A stretch of DNA of 64,000 nt from the NCBI RefSeq assembly GCF_027579695.1, contig NC_083581.1, forward strand, positions 82,404,377 through 82,468,376. Reading direction: 5' to 3'. Below the pieces are notes generated by a model. The model did not search any database, was not told where the DNA came from, and saw only the letters and a program-made list of their open reading frames with translations. Origin of the DNA: Neoarius graeffei. Lineage: Eukaryota > Chordata > Actinopteri > Siluriformes > Ariidae. The first letter of the stretch is position 1; each line of letters begins with the position of its first letter. Below, piece after piece: positions 55,121 to 64,000 of the stretch. The position numbers were made by a program, and so were the translations under genes.

Positions 55121-55368
55121 GTGGCAGAATCACTACACCTGATGTCAATTAACCTGTGTTTGTGTGTCTTCCCAGTGACCGTGCCCTTCTTAAGGAGGGA
55201 GAGCGAAAGCAGAGGAGCTGATCCCCAAAGCAGACGCCGGTTGTGTGTGTGTGTCTGTTTGAATTTATAAGTTGTTCACTGAAAAGTGTGGCAATAAAAC
55301 CCCAGTTGCCGAACCTGATCTCTGTCCTGCCGTCCTCTGTGCTCCACCCACCCATACAAACTGTTACA
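55058..55368 (+). repeat. 3' LTR of Gmr1-like copy 3
   Basis: 311 bp; preceded by the G-rich tract GGCCGGTGGGGGTA. Confidence 0.92.
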
Positions 55369-55475
55369 GTCTGCTTGTTGGCTTGCACTCTAAACCCTAT
55401 GCACCCAGAAGAGTAAACGGACTGTGGCGAGGCAGCACCTTACTGACTGGGGGCTGCCCAGTTTAAGGCGGGTGG
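55369..55475. other. Unrecognised sequence, left flank of the gag-only element
   Basis: Contains GGACTGTGGCGAGGCAGCAC and CTGGGGGCTGCCCAG. It continues at 56944 after the inserted LTR element. It looks like part of a repeat, but I cannot name the family. Confidence 0.4.
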
Positions 55476-56943
55476 TGTTATACTCTGCCCCGTATTCACT
55501 CAAACGGACTACAGAATATATCTTTCTAGCCCAACGGGGCTATAGTTTTATTAAACTCATAACTGGAGTTACAAGAAGCATAACTTCCCTGGCTCAGTCA
55601 CTGGTGTAACCAACTAAACAGTCCGTGTGGACAACAATTCCCATTGTTACATCCTTTCTCTTTTTTTTTTTTTTTGATTACACTCTTAACCTGTAAACAA
55701 TGTACACATTCAAAATTCTGTTAAGGCACACGGTCCAGTATTACTGAAAATATTGTCCACAAGGTATAACTCATAACTGTTTAACCACTACATTCACACT
55801 GTCGACTTTCTGTGCATTAACACTGAGTATTTCTTCAAAATCATCACTTTCAGATACAGCTACATGCACCTGTTTCGTTTTCTTTTCTCTGGTCAGCTGA
55901 CTCACTTTACACTTCACTGCAAAATGGTTCTCTTTGCCACATTTTTTGCATTTCTTCCCGAATGCGGGGCATTTCTGTTTATTTTTCTCATGTGTTTTTC
56001 CACAGAACTTACATTCAACGATGTTTCCCGTCTGTCTGTTCCGCGCTGGCTCTTTCACTGCATGCACTTCTTCCTCTTTGGGTCCGGAGATGGTTTTCAC
56101 ATTTTCCCGCGACAACTCCGCTGCATGGCACAACTGTATGCAGGACTCGAGTGTCAGTTTTTCCTCCCGAAGCAGCCGCTCCCTCATGGTAGCATTGTTG
56201 CTCCCACACACGATTCTATCACGAATCAACGTGTCTCGTAACGTTCCAAAGTTGCATGTTTTTGCCAACACTTTCAATTCAGTCACATAGCAGTCTATAG
56301 CTTCACCAGGGCATTGATTTCTCGAAAAGAAACGAAAACGTTCCACAGTTTCATTCACGCTAGGCGTGCAATGTTCATCAAATTTCTTTAGAATATCTGC
56401 TATCTTCCAATCCGCTTTAGGCGTCTCACCCATCAATGTATCCAGCAACTCTCTCCCGCTCTCACCCACGAGATAACCGAACAGTTTCACTTTGGTGGTT
56501 TCATCGTCAACTCCCACCGCAAGGTCCACATACAGCAAAAATTCTTCTTTCCATACCTTCCAAGTCTTTGCTAGATTGCCTGAGTCCATGCACAGACGCT
56601 GTGGAGGTTTCAATCCGTCCATGCTCGGGCGTCCGTATGCTAATCCACGCCGTGTGCTGGTGATTAGCTGACTAGCAGGTGTATCCTCCTTCCCGCGGCG
56701 AAACGAGCGAAGTCAAAACTAAACTAAACTAGACTAAAACAGGTCAAATCCGTGACCGCTGCCACCATGTTATACTCTGCCCCGTATTCACTCAAACGGA
56801 CTACAGAATATATCTTTCTAGCCCAACGGGGCTATAGTTTTATTAAACTCATAACTGGAGTTACAAGAAGCATAACTTCCCTGGCTCAGTCACTGGTGTA
56901 ACCAACTAAACAGTCCGTGTGGACAACAATTCCCATTGTTACA
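55476..56943 (-). mobile_element. Gag-only LTR retrotransposon with identical LTRs
   Basis: Minus strand. 5' LTR at 56943-56768, 3' LTR at 55651-55476, each 176 bp and identical base for base as far as I can compare. LTR ends are TGTAACAATGG and GTATAACA. A primer-site-like TGGTGGCAGCGGTCACGG follows the 5' LTR, and a polypurine tract (A-run then GAGAAAGGA) precedes the 3' LTR at about 55652-55675. The flanks are GGTGG and GGCGG, a 5-bp duplication with one mismatch. Only gag lies between; there is no trace of protease, RT or integrase. Confidence 0.9.
55771..56622 (-). CDS. Gag protein of the gag-only LTR element
   Basis: 283 residues without stops, starting at ATG 56622 (MDGLKPPQRLCMDSGN). 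The capsid-like region includes WKVWKEEFLLYVDL, LLDTLMGE and a retrotransposon-gag pattern around VERFRFFSRNQCPGEAIDCY. Two zinc knuckles follow (CKFCGKTHEKNKQKC, then CKKCGKENHFAVKC). The C-terminus is acidic/valine-rich and ends VVVKQL. It would package RNA into particles. Close relatives are gag parts of fish Ty3/gypsy polyproteins, where the frame normally goes on into pol. An element with only gag must borrow pol from another element (inference). Confidence 0.88.
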   Translation of the reverse strand: MDGLKPPQRLCMDSGNLAKTWKVWKEEFLLYVDLAVGVDDETTKVKLFGYLVGESGRELLDTLMGETPKADWKIADILKKFDEHCTPSVNETVERFRFFSRNQCPGEAIDCYVTELKVLAKTCNFGTLRDTLIRDRIVCGSNNATMRERLLREEKLTLESCIQLCHAAELSRENVKTISGPKEEEVHAVKEPARNRQTGNIVECKFCGKTHEKNKQKCPAFGKKCKKCGKENHFAVKCKVSQLTREKKTKQVHVAVSESDDFEEILSVNAQKVDSVNVVVKQL

Positions 56944-57433
56944 GGCGGTAGCTGCCCAATGCGGTATGATGACCTCTCCCACTGTCGGAAGCAACCCCTG
57001 GCATCTCGCTCTATGCCAATCAAGCATGAGACTTATAACCGGTAGTCTGCTACTTCCCGTGTTGTGTCGACACTGGCGAAGCTGGAGTATCCTCTCCAGA
57101 GTGTGAAGCCTGGGTAGAGAAGCTATGGAGGATAGGCTGTTACCTATGCAGCAGATCCCCCCTCTCCACGTCACTGAAATATTCCAATGGAAAGGCAGAA
57201 GCCAATACGTTTGGTTTCAGCGGCATTGCAGGAGTTACCGGAACATGACTGCACTTAGACATGAACCGCCTTAGGGACTCCAGCTCCTGATTTGACCTCG
57301 AGTTTTACTCCTGAAGCCTTTTCCATGCCTTGGATGGATGTAGCCGCAAGGCAGCGGAGGTTTAAAGTTTTCCTTCTTCTGTAAGCAACTGGTTTTAAGG
57401 CGCCATTGACCCGCCTTCGCCCCTTCTCCTGTC
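56944..57433. other. Unrecognised repeat-like sequence between LTR elements
   Basis: Continuation of 55369-55475 across the gag-only element, GC-richer than its surroundings. Open frames are short and unconvincing. It could be the 5' part of a LINE or another LTR element; I cannot tell. Confidence 0.4.
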
Positions 57434-57968
57434 TGTTGTAATGGAAATTTCTAATAAACACTTCAGAATGCTTAGCAGTTGTGTTTTCAGTCATTTATTA
57501 TGGTAAATCATATAAAAGAAATATATGATAGGAAAGAAAGAAAATTAAAGCAGAACATCACCTCTAGTGATGTGAGAGTACGCGCACACTCTGAGTTGTG
57601 TTTTAGTGGCTGTTATCTATATACTCTAAAGGCATTCGCTTTACTGCCCGTGTCTTCACATGATTGGCTCAAGATTTTCTATGAAGCTTTGCTAATGAGT
57701 GCACCTGGCATGCTTTGGTATGTGCAGGCAGACGCAAGCAGGGAGAACTCAAGCTCTCTGCTTATCACCACCGAGGTCAGGAGAGGTGGTTACATCATGA
57801 GAAGATGCTTAGTTAGGACGAACTCAAGCACCCTGCTCATTACCACCAAGGTCACAGAAAGGCGATTACAACATTGGAAAAGCATCTTTCTCAGTACACT
57901 AGGCCACTTAAGCTCAACACACAGAAACACAGAGAATAATAATGTTCATCCATTAAATTTCACTCACA
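57434..57968 (-). repeat. 3' LTR of the endogenous retrovirus
   Basis: 535 bp reading TGTGAGTGAAATT to TTACAACA on the minus strand. A TATA-like AGTATATAG is near 57620 and AATAAA near 57497. It has an internal pair of imperfect repeats with GGTGGTAATGAGCAGGGTGC / GGTGGTGATAAGCAGAGAGC (57755-57850). Confidence 0.85.
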
Positions 57969-58252
57969 TTTCCCCCCTTTTTATCCTACAGGATAATAAT
58001 TGCTAAATAAAGAAATGTACACAATTTCAGTGGTAAGAGTTCCCAGAGAGATTCGACTTAACACGTCATTGAGTGTACAGGGATAATGCTAAGGCTGTTT
58101 TGTAAGACATAGATGTCTTAAGTTAATACTAGCAAGCTATATACATAGATCAGGAAACAATAGAGCAGGAAACAACCATAAATGAAAGTGTTTTAAGCTA
58201 GGGCTAATTTCATATCAGCTGTGCTGACGTCGTCAAACAGTGGGTTGTAGTC

Positions 58253-58590
58253 TTAGTGTGGGTTTGGAGGCCAGTCAGGCAAGTCGTCTGGGTCTATTTT
58301 CACCATCTGGTAACCGATATTTGTCAGCTGCCTCTGAAACACAGACATACAACATTGAACACTGAACATACAACAGGGAGCAAACATAGCATCACAATCA
58401 CTAAACCCAGGACCAGTATGGTGGATGGAATCAGAATCTTCCATCCACTAAACCAACTGTCTTCGACTCTGTGTCAGCCTGGGTTCCCTGTATCGACCAC
58501 CACACGAATCCTCCCATGAGCCCCAGCAGGATCAGGATGCTCAGGCCCACGACTGGACCTAGCTTATAATGATTTACCCCCTTCATTTTA
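58253..58590 (-). pseudogene. Endogenous retrovirus env remnant
   Basis: Only the two ends are recognisable: a start with a hydrophobic signal-like segment (near 58585-58500) and, after a stop near 58437, a hydrophobic transmembrane-like stretch with cysteines followed by a short tail ending at 58253. The surface subunit and the fusion region are absent. Described only; the pieces are not joined. Confidence 0.55.
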
Positions 58591-59041
58591 TGTTAACTAT
58601 GTCTCCAAGTTAACCCTTGCCCTTCTTGACGTTTGTTGGTGCTCAGAGGGCGGGCACGCCCTATCAGCCCTCGTCCCACCTCACCAGGACTTGGAGGAAA
58701 CTCGAAACCCTAAGACTTATCTATTGGCTAGACACTGAAATACTCTTCCTTATTGAAGGTGTGTGCGTGATTGATGTGATACTCGCACTGTTCCATGCAG
58801 TGATGCCTTTCTTCCTCATGAGCTTTAGTCAGCGTCCAGGTCACTTAGGCCTTCCTCTTCCTCCTGCTCAGCCGGTTCAGGAACCCTACTGCAGTGGCTA
58901 GCGTGGATCCACGTCACTCTGCCCATGACCTTCACTGCCATTGGGGTTGCGAGCAGGACCTGGAATGGGCCATTCCACCGTGGCTTGTTCCACTTGGTTC
59001 GTCAGAAGTCCTTGGGCTGGCCCTATCCCCGTGTTGGGTAC

Positions 59042-59703
59042 TCATCCAAACAGAATTTCAAATGGGCTTAACCCATGTTTAGGCCTAATTTGCATCCTCA
59101 TTTGTGTGAGTACTACAGGGAGGACCTTTGTCCATCCTAGCCCTGTTTCTGCACAAGCTTTGCTTAGTTTATTTTTAAGGGACCCATTTTCCCTCTCTAC
59201 TGCTCCCACACTGGCAGGATGGTAGGCACAATGTTGTTTCAGGTTTATCCCTAGGAATGCTCCCATTTTCTTTAGGGCTGCATTAACAAAGGGGGTTCCA
59301 TTGTCACTTGAGATTTTGCTAGGTATATCCCACCTAGGAATTATATCTCTCAGGAGTGCTTTGACTACTGCCTCTGAGTCTTGTTTAGCTGTGGGGAATA
59401 CTTCAACCCATTTTGAAAACATGTCAACTATTACCAGACAGTACCTTTTCCTTCACTAGGTGTCAGTTCAATGAAGTCCATTTGGAGATGATCAAACGGT
59501 TTGTCTGGTATTGGGTGTGCTGCTTGAGTTAGTTTGATACCTTGACCTGCATTATGTTGTGCGCATATCAAGCATTGCTTGCAAAATTTCGTAGCATAAT
59601 TTGAAAACCCCTTTGTGAACCATCTCTTTGTTACTTCTGCTACCATCCCCCCTTTTGACACATGGGTGAGTCCATGGGCCAATTTTGCATAGAAAGGGAA
59701 CAT
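59042..59703 (-). pseudogene. Endogenous retrovirus integrase, frameshifted
   Basis: The first block (59703-59431) has the zinc-binding part with CKQCLICAQ and MDFIELTPSEG, holding the first catalytic Asp. After a frameshift near 59428 the second block (59422-59042) has SSDNGTPF (second Asp) and HPASVGAVERENG (catalytic Glu). The C-terminal domain beyond 59042 is decayed. Confidence 0.87.
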
Positions 59704-59739
59704 GTGTTTTGGTAAACAGGGACGGCCCGAGGGACAAAC

Positions 59740-60557
59740 CTAGACCAAGTTTGCAAAGATACAGCCGGCCTGTTTCCAGACTTGTCTCTCGTCCTGGGTG
59801 GCAGTGCTCTGAAGGTCCACTAGGTGTAAACAGGGGGTAGAAACCTGAGGAAAAGCAAGGTTAGAGGGTGAACTGGAAGCTGAGGCTGCACACTTAGCTG
59901 CTGCGTCTGCCCTGGCATTCCCTTGAGACACAAGATCAGTATTGTTAGTATGGGCAGCACACTTACACACAGCAATGGCTCTAAGGAGTAGAATAGCATC
60001 CAACAACTTAGAGACCAGTTTATGATGTGCAATGGGAGATCCTGTGCTAGTGAAAAAATTTCTGTGTTTCCAAATGGTGCCAAAATCGTGCACAACGCCA
60101 AATGCATACCTACTGTCCGTAAAAATATTGACAGATTGCCCTGCAGCCAATTTGCATGCCTCGATAAGGGCACAGAGCTCTGCGGTCTGCGCCGACAGGT
60201 TTGAGGGCAGACATGACGCCTTGAGGACCTCGTGATCTGACACTACGGCAAAACCTACTTTGTTCTTTCCCGTCTCTGAGTCTCTGGAGGCTGAACCATC
60301 CACATAGAGGACCATGCCTGGATTTCCTAAAGGGTCGCTCTTTAAGTCTGCCCTGGGGGAACAAAAATCGTTAGTGAGAGCAACACAGTCCTGTGGTTCT
60401 CCATCGTCCTCTGTAGGGAGAAGAGAGGCAGGATTCAGAACAGTACAACGTTTCACAATGATGTTAGGCATATCAAGTATGACAGTGTTATACTTCAACC
60501 ATCTCTGTGCTGACAAATGTGACGTCTTTTTCTCCAACAGAACTGTCACAAAACTCG
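59740..60557 (-). pseudogene. Endogenous retrovirus RNase H region of pol
   Basis: The connection part (LSAQRWLKYN, CTVLNPASLLP) precedes RNase H: VLYVDGSASRD (Asp), TAELCALIEACKLA (Glu), IFTDSRYAFGVVHDFG (Asp) and GNARADAAAK (Asp). The frame is open to 60557, where L2 sequence begins; the rest of the open frame to 60648 is antisense L2 and not viral. Confidence 0.88.
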
Positions 60558-60558
60558 T

Positions 60559-62709
60559 GTGCTGTTTAAAGTGATTAACTCTGCTCTGAATGCACCACAG
60601 ACTGTGGTAATTGAGCCCTCCCCTTCTGTGTGTGAAAGCTTTTTGCAATTCTTTACTGCTAAAGTCACCTCTACTAGAGCACTTATTTCACTTCCTGCTT
60701 ATGACCCCTCAGTGTTTGTACCCTGTTCTGCTACTTTTGATTCATTTGAACCAGTTACCCTGCGGTTTGTGCAGGAGACTATGGGACATTTAAAGCCATC
60801 AGGCTCGCCCAGTGACCCTGTTCCTCCTCAGCTTTTTAAGGAGGTTTTCCTCACTGCGGGGCCATATTTACACAGCATCATTAACAGCAGTCTATCCTCA
60901 GGAGTGGTTCCTGTACATTTCAAACATGCAGTTGTGCAGCCACTGATTAAAAAACCCGGACTGGATCCTGCTGTTATTAATTTATGTATGTAATTTATGT
61001 ATGTAATTTTAGGCCAATTTCTAAACTGTCCTTCTTTTCAAAAATCTTAGAGAAGATTGTCTACTCTCAGCTCATGGACTTTTTAAATGAACAAAATGTT
61101 CTTGAAATTTTCCAATCTGGTTTTAAAACATTGCATAGCACAGAATTAGCGCTTTTAAGAGTTTTTAATGACGTCTTTTTAGCTACTGACGCTGGTCACT
61201 GTGTAATCCTTGTGCTCCTAGACTTAACTGCTGCTTTTGACACAGTGGACCATGACATACTGATTGATCGTTTGGAGCGGTGGGTGGGCATCAGGGGCTC
61301 GGCATTGGAATGGTTCAGGTCTTACCTGTCTCACCGGACATTCTGTGTCAGCCTTGGTGACTCTGTGTCCTCCACTGCTCCTCTCTCATGTGGGGTCCCA
61401 CAGGGTTCAGTGCTGGGCCCTCTTCTATTTTCTTTGTATCTTCTTCCACTTGGTTCCATTCTCAGGAAGCATGGCATTCTTTTCCACTGTTATGCTGATG
61501 ACACTCAGATTTATGTTCCCCTAAAAAAGGCTGATTCATATTCCCTTAAATTGTTTAGAGGATGTCAAGGCTTGGATGTCTCTAAACTTTTTAAATTTTA
61601 ATGAAAAAAAGACTGAAGTGATAGTCTTTGGTGGCACCTCTGTGACCCCCTCAGTCGATCTGGGTTCCTTGGCACAATATGCCAAACCTATAATTAATGA
61701 TTTGGGGGTAAAAGTGGACGGGGACCTTAAGTTTGATAGCCAGATTAAAGCAGTGGTGAAAGGAAGCTATTTTCAGTTGTGGCAGTTGGCAAAAATAAAA
61801 CCATTTTTACCCAGACAGCACTTTAAAACAGTAATTCATGCCTTTGTGACCACTCGGCTAAATTACTGCAATGCACTTTATATGGGGGTCAGTGGGTCCT
61901 CCATTGCACATCTTCAACTAGTACAAAATGCAGCTGCACGTCTTTTAACTGGCACAAGGAAATTTGAGCACATTTTACCAATTTTAGCTTTGCTCCACTG
62001 GCTACCCGTCCAGTTTAGAATTATCTCATCTCATCTCATCTCATTATCTCTAGCTGCTTTATCCTTCTACAGGGTCGCAGGCGAGCTGGATCCTATCCCA
62101 GCTGACTACGGGCGAAAGGCAGGGTACACCCTGGACAAGTCGCCAGGTCATCACAGGGCTGACACATAGACACAGACAACCATTCACACTCACATTCACA
62201 CCTACGATCAATTTAGAGTCACCAGTCAACCTAACCTGCATGTCTTTGGACTGTGGGGGAAACCGGAGCACCTGGAGGAAACCCACGCGGACACGGGGAG
62301 AACATGCAAACTCCACACAGAAAGGCCCTCGCCGGCCCTGGGGCTCGAACCCAGGACCTTCTTGCTGTGAGGCGACAGCGCTAACCACTACACCACCGTG
62401 CCGCCCCATTTTAGAATTCATTTTAAAATTATTTTATATGTTTTTAAATCTTTAAATGGTCTTGCTCCATCGTACCTCTCTGAGCTGCTATACCCCTATA
62501 CACCCAGCCGAGCTCTCAGGTCAGCTGACCAGCTGCTCCTGAGAGTTCCCAAGACTAGGCTGAAGCTCAGAGGGGACCGGGCTTTTTTGGTTGCAGCTCC
62601 AAAATTATGGAATGCATTGCCGCTGCACATTAGACAGGCCTCCTCACTGTCTAATTTTAAAACTCTTCTTAAAACGCACCTCTTTTCTTTGGCTTTTAAC
62701 ACCATGTAG
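60559..62709 (+). pseudogene. L2 LINE reverse transcriptase, broken
   Basis: Blocks in order: 60559-60993 (SESFLQFF-like linker, HFKHAVVQPLIKKPGLDP), 60984-61601 ([30 protein letters not shown] for motif [15 protein letters not shown], catalytic YADDTQIY), 61576-62022 ([17 protein letters not shown], then TRLNYCNALYMG and NAAARLLTGTRK), and after the SINE 62410-62709 (SLNGLAPSYLSELL, LWNALPLHIRQ). The catalytic box is intact. Confidence 0.88.
62023..62409 (-). mobile_element. tRNA-derived SINE family S inside L2 copy E
   Basis: Full-length minus copy with a 9-bp duplication TTTAGAATT (62014-62022 and 62410-62418). Tail ATCTCATCTCATCTCATCTC at the left; head GTGCCGCCCC at the right. Confidence 0.93.
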
Positions 62710-62949
62710 GTTGTTGATTTTATGTACACAGATATTTTATTTGGAGTGGACAGCCTATTTAATTATTTATTTTTATTTTATGTTCTATGGTGTTATTTTT
62801 ATTGTACAGCACTTATTTTATTGTATAGTTTTATTGTGTTTATTTATTGTACAGCACTTTGGAAACCTTTGTGTTTATTTAAACCGTGCTTTATAAATAA
62901 AATTGGATTGGATTGGATTGGAACAGAAGCAGGGAGACAGCATATGGGA

Positions 62950-64000
62950 CCAAAAGGGTAAGGTTTATTTATTTTTATTTTTTTATTTAACCCTTGTTTA
63001 ACCAGGAAAGGTCCCATTGAGTCACAGTGACTCTTCTTCCAGGGAGTCCTGGCCAAGTGGCAGCAAGTTAAAAGTTAAAAACACAAAAGACAGAGGACAA
63101 CACTACCAAAACACTAAAGACTAAATCAAACTACAAAGCACACAAAACAATGGAATATGTGCTATAACTAAACATGTAACATACACTAAATACACCAAGT
63201 CAAAGGAACACAACTAAAACAAGACAAATCTCATAAACATAACAAAAACAATTGACAGTACAGCCAAGGACACTAAAGACAAAAGACTACAAGAAGACAA
63301 GACTCACATAAATTCTAAGATAAAACACAAACTAAACAACAATAAAAGGATTAAAAAAAAATGTAGACACATGGGCACCATATTTAAAAGCAATGGCACT
63401 GCTCTGTAAGGGCTGATTTTAAAAGATTTTTAAAAGTATTAACAGAAGGAAGTGTCTCTAGGTGTAGTGTGTTCTGAAGTTCGTTCCAAACGTATGGTGC
63501 ATAGTAGGAAAAAGAGGTCCTGACCAATTCAGTTCTTATTGAGGGTGTGATTAATAGTATCTTATTTGTAGACCTTGTACTATAAATACTAGTGTGATAA
63601 GAAAGCAGATTTGAGATGTACTGTGGTAATTTACCCATTAATGCTTTCAAAGTAAAAATCAACAAGTGAAACTTTCTCCTGAGAGAGAGAGAGGACCATT
63701 GAACCATTTCATATAGCAAGCAGTGGTGAGTCCTATTTGCTGTTCCTGTGATAAAACGCAAGGCAGAATGATATAAAACATCCAATTTTTTCAATAGCAA
63801 TTGTGAGGAATGCATATAAATCATATCACCATAGTCTAATACTGATAAGAAGGTGCTCTCTACCAACCTTTTTCTTGCTTTGTATGGAAAACACTTTCTT
63901 TGTCTAAAATAAAATCCTAATTTGGGTCTGAGTTTTTTTAAGAGACACTCAATATGTGTACTAAACGACAGTTTATCATCCAACCATATTCCTAGGTATT
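62950..64000 (-). mobile_element. LINE 3' part (CR1/L2-like group), continues beyond the window
   Basis: Minus-strand element with an RT C-terminal frame and a 3' UTR rich in short A-rich stretches. The conserved 3' end reads TTTCCTGGTTAAACAAGGGT on the minus strand, followed by TTAAATAAAAAAATAAAAAT. The 5' part lies beyond base 64000. Confidence 0.8.
63384..64000 (-). CDS. LINE RT C-terminal region, partial
   Basis: Open frame entering from outside the window. It shows LDDKLSFSTHIE-like sequence, ARKRLVESTFLSVLDYGDMI, ALRFITGTANRTHHC, KALMGKLPQYIS and VWNELQNTLHL, the post-catalytic region of jockey-superfamily LINE RTs. It ends at TAA-type stop near 63384. The catalytic box is outside the window, so activity cannot be judged. 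Confidence 0.75.
   Translation of the reverse strand, partial: YLGIWLDDKLSFSTHIECLLKKLRPKLGFYFRQRKCFPYKARKRLVESTFLSVLDYGDMIYMHSSQLLLKKLDVLYHSALRFITGTANRTHHCLLYEMVQWSSLSLRRKFHLLIFTLKALMGKLPQYISNLLSYHTSIYSTRSTNKILLITPSIRTELVRTSFSYYAPYVWNELQNTLHLETLPSVNTFKNLLKSALTEQCHCF

Larger units (their letters stand above)
50221..55368 (+). mobile_element. Gmr1-like Ty3/gypsy element, copy 3, carrying a solo LTR
   Basis: LTRs at 50221-50527 and 55058-55368. Primer site TGGTGCTGAAACCCGGGA. Order: gag with SCAN-like region, zinc knuckle, protease (split by a foreign solo LTR at 51612-52087), integrase, RT, RNase H. The flanks do not match (ATTTT before, GTCTG after), so the two ends may derive from recombination between elements or the duplication is lost. 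Stops and frameshifts occur in gag, integrase and RT. Confidence 0.93.
57434..60557 (-). mobile_element. Endogenous retrovirus, 5'-truncated
   Basis: Minus-strand provirus remnant. From its 5' side (60557) it contains the RT-RNase H connection, RNase H, integrase, env remnants, a polypurine tract (AAAAAGGGGGGAAA at about 57969-57984) and the 3' LTR (57968-57434). gag, protease and most of RT are missing; at 60558 it abuts an L2 LINE. RNase H and integrase style is gamma/epsilon-retrovirus-like. Frameshifts in pol and a large env deletion make it inactive. Confidence 0.88.
60558..62921 (+). mobile_element. L2-type LINE (copy E), 5'-truncated, split by a SINE
   Basis: Plus-strand L2 of another subfamily than copies A-D. 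It has most of the RT, a SINE at 62023-62409, the ORF end at 62709, and a short 3' UTR ending in four GGATT units near 62902-62921. A short duplication TTTATGTATGTAA near 60980-61007 and frameshifts near 60990 and 61570 break the frame. Confidence 0.88.

Noticed and set aside
55864-56290. Plus-strand frames (125 and 118 residues) over the gag-only element
   Set aside because: Antisense shadows of the gag gene on the minus strand.
57479-58006. 175-residue plus-strand frame in the retroviral LTR
   Set aside because: It lies antisense within the LTR and polypurine tract; no coding features.
60554-60648. N-terminal extension of the viral RNase H frame beyond 60557
   Set aside because: This part is the antisense of L2 copy E; the viral sequence ends at the junction.

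Overview
The window looks like a piece of a teleost fish nuclear genome. It has a split animal gene with GT-AG introns, fish-type L2, Rex1 and RTE LINEs, Tc1 and hAT DNA transposons, tRNA-derived SINEs and Gmr1-like LTR elements. The abundant SINE with an ATGAG-repeat tail would identify the species by database search; I make no species call.

Host gene. The only convincing single-copy gene is on the minus strand: the 3' half of a cadherin-26-like gene. Seven exons could be assembled by hand from splice sites and matching phases (32069-31845, 17500-17279, 16354-16233, 15937-15830, 14955-14893, 10363-10283, 8727-8521). They encode the last extracellular cadherin repeat, the transmembrane helix and the whole catenin-binding tail up to the stop codon. 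Most of these exons are too short to stand out as open frames. The upstream exons (EC1 to EC4, promoter) are not visible and probably lie beyond base 64000.

Left part (1-33550). The introns and the 3' flank of the gene are packed with transposons: two MITEs with TWA target duplications (71-975, 5353-5876), an L2 LINE (1762-4692), a Rex1-like LINE end (8870-9770), several Tc1 relics, a full-length RTE LINE inserted in a Tc1 copy (about 21171-24450), an hAT element with an open transposase frame inserted in a SINE (26367-29312), and a 1.2 kb element full of AAGTATACTT palindromes (29647-30869). One SINE family recurs about nine times in full or partial copies.

Right part (33550-64000). This is a retrotransposon graveyard. 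Three copies and one fragment of a Ty3/gypsy element have the unusual pol order protease-integrase-RT-RNaseH (Gmr1 type) and a SCAN-like capsid region in gag. Around them lie a chromodomain gypsy relic, a deleted hAT element, a solo LTR, a gag-only LTR element with identical LTRs (55476-56943), a 5'-truncated endogenous retrovirus (57434-60557), an L2 LINE split by a SINE (60558-62921) and the 3' end of another LINE (62950-64000).

How it fits together: most elements are dead or deletion derivatives, so the window records layers of insertion. Many layers can be ordered by target-site duplications that are still readable. The identical LTRs of the gag-only element make it the best candidate for recent activity.
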